From: Bolinopsis microptera
Lineage: Eukaryota; Ctenophora; Tentaculata; Lobata; Bolinopsidae
Direction of reading: 5' to 3'
DNA: 64,000 bases
NCBI RefSeq assembly: GCF_026151205.1
Contig: NC_087072.1
Span: 3,987,375-4,051,374, forward strand
In this document: piece by piece, positions 23,206 through 34,656 of the stretch
Numbering within the stretch: position 1 is the first letter of the stretch
Layout: every line of letters begins with the position of its first letter
Program-made: the position numbers and the translations under genes
Notes under the pieces: model-generated
Databases searched by the model: none
What the model saw: the letters and a program-made list of their open reading frames with translations, nothing else
Told to the model about the DNA's origin: nothing

Positions 23206-25263
23206 ATATCACAGTGCTGGCAAGCACGACCGTTGCATTTATTGTGGGTATACTATGTTCCCCATTTATTATTATACCCCCTTTACTATTATACCCCCTT
23301 TGGTACACGTTACAAGCCTCTTTTGTGCACGCGAAGCGTGCACTCCGGCCGCGCCTCCGGCAGGAGTTTTCCAGGCATTAAGACTCATCGGAAGTCATTC
23401 AGCAGAATTATTTTTAGTTCAAAACATTCTAATCTGATGTCAAAGATGACAGGAATAAAAAATAGTTATGTTGAGATTTTTAAGAAATTTGCATAAAATA
23501 CTCGCCAGCACTGTTATACGAAATTCGGTAAAAAACCCAAAATCGTCATATTCAGGTGCCTTAAAAACCATGTTAAAATTGAGTTAGAGATCTGAAATTT
23601 TTCAGGGCGTCTAGACGTTGACCAAATCGACTGCAAAAAAAGTTTCAGGTTTCAGGAGCATCGGGAAATGGGTTTTCTAGAACCCCTGTTTTCCGACAGA
23701 TTGTCGTGATATATACATATATATTCAGGGATAGACGCTTTGCCAGTCAATTGTAGCCTGTATTTAAGTGTCCATAGATTCAAAAGTATAAAAGATAAAG
23801 CCATTTCCGACCACAGGTCTTGCAAATAATTGTTTACGCTTTAGTTTACATTGTATAAAAAATTATTTGACGTCATAAACACCCCTTGATGACGTCATCA
23901 AGTTAACCGTTTTTAAAACTTGATTTTTGACAAAGTAATAACTTTTAAAATTAATTTTAAACCATTAAGGAGTAATTTTATTCAAAATCTGAGGAAATTT
24001 TTATCTTAGATAATTGTTCAAGCATTCTGAAAATCTACCGGAAAGTTTTTCTAGCTTGCTCCTTCATAAAGATATTCGTCATTTAAGTTTGTGCTTTTTT
24101 GAAGAATTATTTTATAAAAACGTCAATTTTGCGATTTAGTATTCTCTGGTGTTGGGCCATGCCTTGGGTTGTGGAGCTCAGTTCTGCTTCCTATAGGTAT
24201 AAATTGTGCATTAGGCTAGTTTTAAAGTTGAAAATCGAAAATTTGCACACGTGGGGACACGCCTAAATTGATAGAAAATTGCTAAAATCACTGAAAATTG
24301 CTGTTTTCGTCATTTTCTGTCAACTTTAGAGTGCCGTTGTGATTACAGTTCTTCTTGAAATACTTTGAAACTTTGCATGCTTATCAAGCTATATATAAAA
24401 CAATTACATGCAAAAATTTACGGCGATTCAATATTGGATGCGCACGCAACGTCCGCTCAAAGTTTGCACGTGCGAAAGGTGAGAATTTTGCTCATTCGTT
24501 ATTTCCAACAAATTCTGCTTTGCCACGACAGTTTAATGTCATTATATATGAATTTAATGCCAACTTGAATAAGTATTAAGTGGCATATTCAGTCAGTGAT
24601 CGACCGATATGCTTCCCTAAACACAAGGAAATGTTTTTAAAGGAAAAATTTCGAAATCGTTGAAACTTCCCCCTTATTAATGAAGATATCAGTTTATATT
24701 TCGACTTTATAAAGTACCCTGACATTATAATCAAAAAGAGATGATATTTTACCAAAACCCATAATCATGGGTAGAGTGGACCGCTGCCAGTGTCTCTCTT
24801 TCCCACACAAAAGGAAATGATATTAATTTGATTGACCGTTCTCAAATGCAAAATGATACCGAGAATGAAATCGGTCGCTCGCTTTCCCATTCATTTACAA
24901 TTGTAATAGATTAAGAAGAACTACCCAAAGGCAGCTGTACTCGGCAATGAAGATTCAATAAACTCCAGCTTGTTCAATAAGTAATAATTACCACCCTTGT
25001 CCCTTACCCCGAAATACTAAGTATCCGCGACCCGAACGCAACCCAAAGAGATTTTTACAGCATCTGATTGATGTAATCAATCGAAACTTATTTATACAAT
25101 TCGTAAGCCGTGAATGAATGGGAAAAGCGAGCGACCGATTTCATTCTCGGTATCATTTTGCATTTGAGAACGGTCAATCAAATTAATATCATTTCCTTTT
25201 GTGTGGGAAAGAGAGACACTGGCAGCGGTCCACTCTACCCATGATTATGGGTTTTGGTAAAAT
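23206..25263. mobile_element. Complete L-M-H modular element in unit 2
   Basis: Unit 1 is the empty site (AAAGTACGTATATACATAACG), so the edges are known to a few bases. Modules in order: L (about 23206-23724, starting TATCACAGTGCTGGCAAGCA), M (about 23725-24746, starting TAGACGCTTTGCCAGTCAAT) and H (24747-25260, a hairpin with arms starting ACCAAAACCCATAATCATGG). The hairpin loop holds about 200 bp of extra unique DNA. No ORF of note. The superfamily is not recognised. Confidence 0.8.
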
Positions 25264-26189
25264 ATACATAACGTATTTACTATTTATAACATACAGAAAT
25301 ATATTTTTCCTCCAAACCCAATTACTATGCCCGTTCCCTTAGAATTGGAAAAGTTGGAATTTGGCTTCTGGAAAAGCAATACGCTACTATTTAAGTTATC
25401 CAAAAGTACGCCAAATATTCGCAAAATCTTGAGAGCAGTCTGATGACTGAGTCAAAATAAATGGGGTCTGCTTCGACAGGTAAGTCACAAAGGGCTCCGT
25501 AAAGGGTTAGTTACTTTATTGAAAGGAGTATTCACGAAAAGAGTATTATAATCGTTATATTTGTCAAGTTATACATAAATAAGTCAAGTCTTGAGATTGA
25601 CTGGGAAATGAGAGTTTTTTGCGCATATTATATGACAAATAACCAACTCTTCTGTAGTAGTGATGCACGCCGGTTCATTTTTCGCCAACCGGCGGCGGCG
25701 TGCCCAAAATGGCCCGGCGTGGCGGCGTTCGGTGGCGTGGAACATAATTTTGTCAAAATTTAGGTTTGAATTTCCAGGCCCACAAAAATTGTGGCGTACG
25801 TGCGCGCATAAAATAATGATGTAATAAGTGTGGTTTTTACAGCATTAACGTGGCTGAATGTGATGATGAACGTAACGAAGTGGCCTCATAGCAGCGAGTA
25901 GCCCCATAAAATACGACATCCACCCGCTGAACTACAATTATCAATGCTACCATCAGAAAACTCTAGTTTGTACTTTCATGAGTATAACTATAATGACTTT
26001 AAGTGTTACAATACCTGGAATCAATCTTGTAATATGACCTTATTTTGTTAATTCAGCTGTTAATTCTAATTCCTGTTATGTTTCAATAAATAGGAATGTT
26101 CAATGTTCATATTAAACGGCTAATACAAGAAAAAGGTCTTCCTTTTGAAAAAGAAAAATTAAAAACGACCACATGCTTTTAGCACCTTT

Positions 26190-26588
26190 CAGTGCTGCAC
26201 GCCGCCGCCGATGATTTTACGGCCACGCCGCTGCCGCCGCCGTTTTCAAACGGCGTACACGGCGTGAACCTGTTTATACGCCGAACGCGCCGTTTCGTAT
26301 AACTTTGGCAAGAATTTTTTGAACGAAATCCAACATTTCAGACCATATTAGTTTCTATATAATTTCTACACGATTGGATACTGTAGCAGGCACCGCTAAT
26401 GTCGATATTTCCCCTCATATTATGAGCCTCGCGTCAAAATTCAAAACTGTTAAAAATTGCTCTCCACATGGCTTTATTCTAGAGGAGAATCAATCCGCGA
26501 AATCACGTGACCTTACGCCGATTACGCTCCCGCCGCCGATTTTAACCACGCCGCCGCCGTTAATAAAAAACGGCAGCGTGCAGCACTG
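26190..26588. mobile_element. hAT-like MITE, unit 2
   Basis: The duplicated copy of the element at 19133-19538, with the same GCACCTTT flanks (26182-26189 and 26589-26596). Confidence 0.85.
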
Positions 26589-26672
26589 GCACCTTTGAGA
26601 CGCCGGCTTTGGTTTTTTCCGTGTTTCATGAGCTCGTCCACTATACTATATTGCTATACTACCCACTGACTA

Positions 26673-27793
26673 CCTTACTAGGGAATATTATGACTGGGAT
26701 AAAGTGGTGGGTTTTGGAAAATTCCGCCATATTTTTCCCGGTCAAAAATTTTACCAGTCATAATAAAACCCGCCGAGTCAGATTATGGGGTTCCAAGGGG
26801 GTGGTGATCATCATATTTCACCTGAAGTCTCATATGTGCTAGAGGATACTTTTGAAGCAGTGGATGGAGGGCTGTAACTTTATTGGCTGTTGCTACCATA
26901 ATTTCGTTATAAAAATCACAATTTGGTTATAGAAATCAGATTTCATGATGGACCGTGATTCTCATTTCTCTTGCCCATGAATCAGTGAAAAGTCCCAAGA
27001 GCTAATGATACTCATATTCTGGAATTTACGGCTGCGATCGCATCTCGAGGATTTCATGTTTACATAGATACTGACTGGTCAAAGGCGGAACCTGGAGAGC
27101 GTGTAACAGTGGAGCGAGAGACATCAGTGATCAGCTGAGTCGCTAAAGATTGATCGCTTCTCGTGTGCAGGGTGTAGACTATAAAGAAAGAGGAACTTTT
27201 TCCCGTTAAAGTAACTTGTGGCCACATCCCGGTAGAAGTGAGTAAACTGTGCCACTATTTCATGGTCCACGGTGGATTGATTACTGGAGCAGTTGAAGAT
27301 GCAAAGCCAAGACGTTCCCCAATACCAAGCGGTGGGCAGGAAATCAAGCTCCGGCTGACCTTCAGAGCAGTAGCCCCACTAGCGGACAAAATGAAAGTCT
27401 TGTTAAGACAACAATACGACTTCGAATTTGACGGTCAGCAGCCTAGGGGGATATCAATAATGATAATGGAGGGGACATCAGCGATAATGAGAATGAGAAT
27501 ACGCTTTAATAAAGATTTGACTTATTATTGCTTAGATTTATTTTCCTTTAAATAGACGTGTATTTTTTTCTATTTCTGAGTAATATCGATAACTGTAAAT
27601 TGAAATAACTTCTTTAAAAACAAAAATTTCAGTTGAAAATTTGTTGACCTCTGAACAAAAAACTTGAAAGGTCGGCCACCGTTAAATTCATGACCGGGAT
27701 AATTTGGCGGGTTTTGGGAAAGTCCGACATATTTTTCCCGGTCATTAATTTTCCCAGTCATAAATTAACCCGCTATAATATTCCCGAGTAAGG
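26673..27793. mobile_element. TA-target transposon with CCTTACT ends (1121 bp)
   Basis: Ends are CCTTACTAGGGAATATTATG on the left and, inverted on the right, CCTTACTCGGGAATATTATA. TA flanks both sides (26671-26672 and 27794-27795). Inner inverted blocks include a TTTTTCCCGGTCA motif. Plus-strand frame remnants (about 27005-27555) include FTAAIASRGFHVYIDTDWS and later HYFMVHGGLITGAVEDAKP, with three stops between. These could be a decayed element protein. I do not recognise it. Confidence 0.75.
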
Positions 27794-27862
27794 TATACAC
27801 TATAGCCCGTCCTAGTAGTAATGCGCAGATAGGTTCCTAGCCTTGCCTCAAGTGCATGCGGG

Positions 27863-28194
27863 GCCAGTTGGTAATCTAGCTAGGCACACTAAGGGCACAC
27901 TAAGGGCACACTTTGGGCACACTTTGAGGCAAAGTCGAGGCAAAAAATGACTTGAAGCACAGTTTAGGGAAACTTAACACACTTGGGACACCATTGGGGC
28001 ACAGTTGGGCACAGCTGGGGCAAAAAGTTACCTGGGGCACACTTGGAACACAAATCAGAAGCCCCAATGCCCCAAACCGACTATGCCCCAAGTAACGTTT
28101 TGCCCCAACTGTGCACCAAGTGTGCACCAGAAATTTTAATTTTGTGCCCCAGGTGAGCCCCAAGTGTCCCTTATAGCTAGATTACCAAATTCCG
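27863..28194. mobile_element. Mutator-type MITE (332 bp) with 9-bp flanks
   Basis: Inverted arms (TTGGTAATCTAGCTA at 27868-27882 and its complement at 28174-28188) enclose imperfect GGGCACACTT / GCCCCAAGTGT repeats, so the whole element can fold back. GCATGCGGG flanks both sides (27854-27862 and 28195-28203), a 9-bp duplication as in MULEs. Confidence 0.7.
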
Positions 28195-28203
28195 GCATGC
28201 GGG

Positions 28204-28696
28204 TACATATTTAACAAACTCATTACACATTGCATAGCAACTTCATCCTACTTTATAACTTTATAAGGAGTAAAATTTGGCCATGTCACGTGATCATAAC
28301 AAGGAAGAATTTTAACCCTGATTCGGAATCAGTGTAAAAAATACATCCATCCAGGTAGGTTTCAACTGCCGGAGACCCTTTTAGAAAAATCTCGAAGTCC
28401 CAATGTAAAGTGATTTAGCACACTCGTACTTTTAAACGCACAAATTTATAAACTTTATTGTATGTTAATGTTATTCTGATGAACAGAGTTATATCCAATC
28501 TGTAAGAATTGTAGTTATTTATCGGAATATTCCTCAGCTAACACAGGACTGATTAATTTCTTCTTCAAACTAGATTTGAGAAAGATTATTGTTGGTAAAA
28601 CCTTTCAAAACTGTTTCTGGCTATTGTACAGAAAAATAACGATAAAAACGCACATTTTATTCGATAGAGAAAGACAATTAAACAAATTGTAACATA
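28204..28696. other. Non-coding, 3' flank of the methyltransferase gene
   Basis: AT-rich. It would contain the 3' UTR of the minus-strand methyltransferase. Nothing else seen. Confidence 0.5.
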
Positions 28697-29557
28697 TTAA
28701 ACTTCAAAAGAAGCAACAATTCCAATGGTCCAATGACGCCACTGGAAACGCCCCTCAATCACATCACAATTCTCAGCCACCATCTTGTAGATATGGTTTT
28801 GCATTTCCTCGCTCAGTCTCTCATATTCTGCTTGCAACGAGAAGTCTATCTTGTAGTTCGTCTGCGGGGTGTCAACTCTCCGAACAAAGTCGTCTACGTC
28901 CTCGTGGCAGCGCTCTCGCATGGCTGATATTGTTAGGTTAGAGGAGTCCTCCTCCAACTGAGATATTATCTTCTCTGCGGTCAAAGAATGGTCTCCGATA
29001 CATTTGTCTGGAGAGAAGATCTCTGGGTCACTTCTATCCACCAAGTAATTGAATATCGCTGCTGTAGCACCTTCTCCTTGGTTAAAGATGAGCATCTTTC
29101 CTCCTGGTTTAAGGAATTTACTGGCGTGAAGGACAGATCCACGAGAGTCGTCAAAGCCGTAGAGACTGTGAGAAAACAAAATGAAGTCGAACATATCACA
29201 CTTGCTGTCCTCAAGCTGGAACTCAGTGTCGAAGAATGATGAGCTGACTTTGTACTCCAATCCAAGATCACCCCCCAGTACGGAGTGTAATTCACTCACG
29301 TGCTTGGCGTTCGGCTCAACAGCATAAATGTATTCTATCTTGAGTCCAAGTTCCCGTACCATTTTCAACTCAAAGTTCCCTCTCCCTGCTCCCACGCTTA
29401 GCATTTTAACTGGGTTCTCGTTGAATTTGTTTTCTGTTATAAATGTACTAGCTATGCGGGACATGACGTCGTACTCAGTTGAGATATCCTTGAAGTTGGA
29501 AAATACACGTGCATATTCCTCCTCTGTCAATGGGGGTGCAGTTTCCAAATTGGCCAT
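28697..29557 (-). CDS. Histamine N-methyltransferase-like SAM-dependent methyltransferase (286 aa)
   Basis: An intact single-exon ORF from ATGGCC (29557) to TAA (28697). Length, 286 aa, is close to vertebrate HNMT (about 292). The SAM-binding motif I is KMLSVGAGRGNFEL (GAGRG at residues 56-60), followed by an acidic post-motif AVEPNAKHVSEL (the E after V binds the SAM ribose in this fold). FDFILFSHSLYGFDD and LKPGGKMLIFNQGEG then match the HNMT core. The N-terminal segment YARVFSNFKDISTEYDVM lines up with the HNMT start. In vertebrates the enzyme methylates the histamine ring in the cytosol. Invertebrate members are numerous and their substrates mostly unknown, so the substrate is not claimed. 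TTTTAG directly before the ATG could be an acceptor for a 5' UTR exon. No operon-like neighbours. Confidence 0.85.
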   Translation of the reverse strand: MANLETAPPLTEEEYARVFSNFKDISTEYDVMSRIASTFITENKFNENPVKMLSVGAGRGNFELKMVRELGLKIEYIYAVEPNAKHVSELHSVLGGDLGLEYKVSSSFFDTEFQLEDSKCDMFDFILFSHSLYGFDDSRGSVLHASKFLKPGGKMLIFNQGEGATAAIFNYLVDRSDPEIFSPDKCIGDHSLTAEKIISQLEEDSSNLTISAMRERCHEDVDDFVRRVDTPQTNYKIDFSLQAEYERLSEEMQNHIYKMVAENCDVIEGRFQWRHWTIGIVASFEV

Positions 29558-31264
29558 CACTAAAATATTGATTATTTGTGTTTATTAACATATTGAAGGC
29601 ATGAAAACTACAGTTTTAAAATGCTTAAACTTTGAGAAATTGACAAAAACCTGAATTTCGGTTACACAAATGACAAATCATCTAAAAATTGAAATATGGA
29701 TACCTGGTAAATTGGGCTATACGGCCGGTCGTACTCGTAAATACTTTACAGTGAGTGCAGAATGTTCGCAATTGCCGTGTTTATAAAACAAGTACAACAC
29801 ATCTTCCCGATAATAATTTGTTTTGTATTGATAATGATAATGATATTGTTTGATTGTGCCGTCAAAATAAACAATTGTTTTATTAATAATTGATTTACTA
29901 AATCAAGAAAACGGGCAAACGGCTGACAATAATAAATCAAAATTTCGGATTTGTCCAAGCTTAAGGCTAAGTCTAAAAAGACTTTTTTCAAACCTAAAAT
30001 GAGAAGTTCGGACTAGTCCTACATTTAAATTCGACGGTATCATGTGTACGTTTAAATTTTTATTAAAAAGTACAGTTGAGTGCGAAAAATGTATGTCAAA
30101 CCTGTGATTGAGTATTTATATAGTAACAGACGACTTAATATGAACGTCGATCGTTTTCATAAACACGTGTTTTTATTTTCAAACAGTCTGCTTAATAATA
30201 GTTGACGAGCTATGAATTTGAAGTTTCAAACTATAGCGTTAACTATTTCACATTGCAAAGATAATTCAAAGCGTTTAGAATTTTGAGTGAAAAGTAAGTG
30301 GTACTAGTCGTACTTTTCAAGGTACTTTTAAAGGTAATTCTCATATTTGCTTCACAATTTTACATCGGTTGCTTACTTATGCTTTTGCACTTATCTCATG
30401 CTGTTCGTATGTGTTATGTAATCGTATAGAGAGCTCAAGAACTGGTCAAGACAATAAATCAGTACAAGTTGGTGTTTAGCTGTGCCCATACTCTATTGTA
30501 TCACAATCGAGGAGTACCTACTCGAAATTTCGGATAAAGGTTGCTTTATTGTAGCCCCCGGTAACTCGTACTCTGTTCTACGTCTAGATTGTAGCGTACC
30601 TTTTATTTACCACATTGAACATAATAACTTACATACTATACCTAGTGAGAATGTGATTAATTACCTGACCTGTATATTATATATTAGATACTACAGTAGT
30701 ATGTGGTGATTGAACCGCTATAATTACTATATAATAATTATGTCTCCTCAGCTATAGTTCAAATTACTGTGTTATAAGTTAATTGCTGTATATAAGTTAA
30801 ATAAGTTATATCTGGAAATTTTGTCGGTAAGTGCTACGTGGTTAATGGTTATGCAGTCTCACCGTCACTATAGTCTCCGATTATGATAGACCAATTACAA
30901 GCAGGCTTAAAAAACATCAAGATATAGATCCAACCATGATCACTGCGAGACTCTTGGTAAACCGTATGATGCTATAAGATTGGCAACTTACTCTTCCATC
31001 GATGACGTGTTAAAACTAAATGAGAAACTTGTCATCAATGACATTGCGAACTCTTAACTCCAGCCCAAAAAGATCAGCTTTAAGCCTAAGAAACCTCGTG
31101 GTAGAAAACCCGCCGAGAACAAATTGTTTGACCCAGACTGCATCTAATTTAGAATCGAACTTAGGAAGACTTGCGGAAATTATTGCACTTCTCCACTGGA
31201 CGAGTTACCTAGAAAACTATAATATCTGAAAATCAAAAAGGGAGGAACACAAACTTGAAACTGC
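29558..31264. other. Intergenic, repeat-derived
   Basis: AT-rich with no supported gene. A block near 30540-30640 is inverted at about 33340-33430 (ACCTTTTATTTACCACATTGAA versus its complement with small changes). Parts near 30385 and 29930 resemble 35755 and 35677, so old transposon remnants are likely. Confidence 0.5.
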
Positions 31265-31641
31265 TTATCTTATCGGACTTTATTTGAACGGAAATTAATT
31301 GGACGCTGGAGGTCCTAACGTTAATTTTAATGTTTGCTCGGATAAGTTCCGTCCAAATCAAAGTCCGTCCAAATCAATTAAGTCCGTTGAAATTTTCTCC
31401 CGAAAGTATTCCATTATATTAGTATTACTATTAGTAAAAGCTGTTACGGGGATTTTCTACTCGAAACCCCAGAATCACCAAACCCATCTTAAAAGACGTA
31501 TTTTTGACCACTGGATTGATTCGTGATGGTTTAAAATGTTTTAAATGGATGTTAATTGTTGCCCGGTTTTACTTTTATCACTTCGAGATGGCCAGGCCTA
31601 CTCTCATGCTGTCTATATGTGATGATTAACTCTGAAAAACT

Positions 31642-31715
31642 AGGGACAACTGGGGAATGATCCCAGAACCTCGAGATTTCGCGTCTCTTGCTCTACCAAT
31701 TGAGCTACTGACCCT
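31642..31715 (-). repeat. tRNA-derived repeat, copy 1 (inverted)
   Basis: 74 nt that fold like a tRNA: acceptor pairing with one mismatch, D arm AGCTCAATTGGTAGAGC, anticodon stem GAGA/TCTC and T stem CTGGG/CCCAG. G at position 33 and ATC in place of TTC in the T loop argue against a working tRNA. It is inverted relative to copies 2 and 3. Confidence 0.65.
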
Positions 31716-31938
31716 GATTCTCAGAGCGAAATCACCACTCATATACAGCACAATTTCATGCTTTGTGTGGAATATAATTTTATCAGTTATTTAGAATATA
31801 TATTCGCATTTATCCACACTATATTTACATTACACGTACAACGTGATATCATTATCAGTGCAGTGTGTACAACACCAACTACACCGATCAATTGCCAATC
31901 TGCGAAACATTTCAATTATTATTATCGCTCTGAGAATC

Positions 31939-32012
31939 AGGGTCAGTAGCTCAATTGGTAGAGCAAGAGACGCGAAATCTCGAGGTTCTGGGATCATTCC
32001 ACAGTTGTCCCT
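31939..32012 (+). repeat. tRNA-derived repeat, copy 2
   Basis: Same 74-nt sequence as copy 1 with one T-stem change (CCACAG). It is followed by a unit of about 270 bp that recurs in copy 3, so the tRNA part is the head of a SINE-like repeat. Confidence 0.65.
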
Positions 32013-32285
32013 AGTTTTTCAGAGTTAATCATCACATATAGACAGCATGAGAGTAGGCCTGGCCATCTCGAAGTGATAATAATAATTAAAATGTTTCGCA
32101 GATTGGCAATTGATCGGTGTAGTTGGTGTTGTACACACTGCACTGATAATGATATCACGTTGTACGTGTAATGTAAATATAGTGTGGATAAATGCGAATA
32201 TATATTCTAAATAACTGATAAAATTATATTCCACACAAAGCATGAAATTGTGCTGTATATGAGTGGTGATTTCGCTCTGAGAATC

Positions 32286-32359
32286 AGGGTCAGTAGCTCA
32301 ATTGGTAGAGCAAGAGACGCGAAATCTCGAGGTTCTGGGATCATTCCCCAGTTGTCCCT
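32286..32359 (+). repeat. tRNA-derived repeat, copy 3
   Basis: Direct copy 347 bp downstream of copy 2. Together the three copies and their spacers (about 31590-32560) form a mixed inverted and tandem array. The loop CGCGAAA would give anticodon CGA, but the long variable arm expected of tRNA-Ser is missing. Confidence 0.65.
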
Positions 32360-33920
32360 AGTTTTTCAGAGTTAATCATCACATATAGACAGCATGAGAG
32401 TAGGCCTGGCCATCTCGAAGTGATAATAATAATTAAAATGTTTCGCAGATTGGCAATTGATCGGTGTAGTTGGTGTTGTACACACTGCACTGATAATGAT
32501 ATCACGTTGTACGTGTAATGTAAATATAGTGTGGATAAATGCGAATATATATTCTAAATAACTGGTTTTACTTTTATTTGGAAAAAACCAAATTTTGGAC
32601 CCAAAATGGCCATTTTTTGAAGTTTTTAAGAAATTTCAATAAATGGTAAATTTTAATGTAGAAGTACTAGACTGCATCTGAATACCATCATTATACATTA
32701 CACATTGTTTCTTTGTCGATTTCATACTCGACATCAGCTGACACTCATTATAAATAATAATATATAATAATTTAACTTACATTTAGTATGCAATTTTAGC
32801 TGAGAAGACAAACATTCTCATTCTCATGATATGAATTTGGTTTCTGTTATATTTATAAAATTTATTATGTTCTCAGGACATTATGAACCCAAAAATTCTT
32901 GAACACTAAGCGCCGCGCTCAACACACGTACACGGGTAATCATCAGCTCTCAGTGTTCACGATTACACTGAGACAGGGATATAATTCTCGGAAAACAGTA
33001 AAATTAACAATATAACACTTTGGCTTTATTTCGTGCGGCGTGCTACTGCACTGCTACTGCTAGCCCCCATTTACGTTTGTCGCGGGCATTATCGCGTGTA
33101 GCACTTAACATAATAGACAGGGTAAAACTATCATGGTATTGCAATTTAGCTGATATGTGGTATATTCTGTAAAAAGTTTTTGTACCAAAAATGCATGTAT
33201 GACAAAATTGCATTATATTTATAATTATAAAACTGCGCGTGACAGACACAGACAAGCGGTTAAATTAAGATCTACTATTCTACTATAATTCTAATAGCTA
33301 ATCTACATAGTTATTAAGCACATTATGATTATCACTACCTATGTAAGTTATTATGTTCAATGTGGAAAATAAAAGGTGCTATACAATCTAAATCTATAAA
33401 ACGGAGTACGCGAGTTACCGGGGGCTCCAAGATAGCCAAGGGCTTCGCATAATTGATAATATTCAATTGTGCTAGTGCTACAAGTATAAAGTCTTTTCTT
33501 GCTTACTGTATTAAAAATCAATTGAAAAATTATCGTTAATGTTGAAAAATGCGTAAAAAATTGTAACACTTTCGGATTTTTATTGGCTTTGAATGCCTTC
33601 AAGCGTTTATTTTAATGTCCGTTCAAAATTATGTCCACTCACGCAATGTCCGGTAAAATAAGGTTTACGGTATTTAAACAAAAGTTCTACTTTTAAAAAA
33701 ATGAAAAGACAATTGACATCACATCGGAAAGCCTGAAGAAGCTTTAAAGATAGATCCATCTCATGTATTTTAGGTTAGAGGATACTTTGATAAACGTTAT
33801 TATTCAAATATAATTTAAAAATTAGAAATAACTTGTTAGCCTAATTTTTCCCTCAATTAGCGAAAAAATGTCCCTCTTCTTTTCGGATTCTGAAAAAATT
33901 CGATCTGATGAATCGATTAA

Positions 33921-34652
33921 GTGGGGGGGGGGGGGGGGGGGGGTTCACCCAACATTTGCAATGCGAAATTCAGAATTTGGCCGCCAAATTTTTTTAAAGG
34001 CCTAACTCAAAATTCTGTCCCAAAACTTAAGGTCGAAATGCGATTCTACGTTGATTCTGAAAATTTCATGTAAAAATATTGAAACCCTATTGAGTTCTAT
34101 TGTTTTGAGCGAAGTCAGTTTTGCAAATATCGCAAACTGAGATATGGGCAATTTTGTTCATTTTTTGCGATTATTTGAACACAGAATCCATGCCACAGAT
34201 AGGTAGATACTGAGCTGATAATCATTGATAATGTGTAGTATAAGCTTACCTTCCATATAAAGTTGATTTCATGCCAAAATATTGATATTTGACCAATATA
34301 TATGGGCCAAAATCGATCATATTTGGTGCGTATGCCCAAATATGGTCATATGGTTTTTTGATCATAACCCAGTCATTTTTTGTCTAATCTTGATGAAAAT
34401 TCATATACTAGTTCAAGGGACTACTAGCTACAAGTAGAGCACCTAAAATCTGGATTTTGGGCATGTTCAAGGTATTTGGCTAAATTGGGCCTAATTTGGA
34501 CAAAATATGGGCGTGGCTGCCCCGCGAGCACCGTTTGGCGGTTGGGGTCCGGGACCCCCTCAAAAGTTCGGTCACTGGTCCTAGTTTGTTGGTAAACTGC
34601 TATCTCGAAACCAAGTTTCACAAAAAAATCAGGGTGAACCCCCCCCCCCCCC
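33921..34652. mobile_element. TTAA-target element with poly-G ends (732 bp)
   Basis: TTAA at 33917-33920 and 34653-34656 flank inverted ends made of a long G-run followed by GGTTCACCC. TTAA duplication is typical of piggyBac and Kolobok. No transposase seen. Confidence 0.7.
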
Positions 34653-34656
34653 TTAA

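Larger units (their letters stand above)
15068..27130. repeat. Tandem duplication of receptor exons 1-7 with flanking DNA
   Basis: Unit 1 (about 15068-20083) and unit 2 (about 20082-27130) are direct copies, offset 5016 bp at the start. They look over 98% identical by eye. Unit 2 is longer because an L-M-H element sits at 23206-25263. The junction at 20082-20087 fuses the 5' edge of receptor exon 8 to the interior of the CCTTACT element, with about 2 bp of shared sequence (CA). That is a simple tandem duplication junction. Confidence 0.92.
31265..33665. mobile_element. Degenerate pogo-like (CCTTATCGGAC) element with insertions
   Basis: The left part (about 31265-31450) resembles the CCTTATCGGACCTTATTT family (CTTATCGGACTTTATTTGAA, then GTCCGTCCAAATCAA). 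The right part (about 33575-33665) holds TTGAATGCCTTCAAGCG and ATGTCCGTTCA, ending in AATAAGG. Between them lie tRNA-like repeats and other sequence. Ends are too decayed to show a clear TA duplication. Confidence 0.55.

Noticed and set aside
28733-29588. Plus-strand ORFs over the methyltransferase
   Set aside because: Shadows of the minus-strand gene, with no protein-like motifs.
31939-32012. Functional tRNA-Ser(CGA)
   Set aside because: G at position 33, an altered T loop and no long variable arm. It is repeated with a shared body, so a tRNA-derived repeat fits better.
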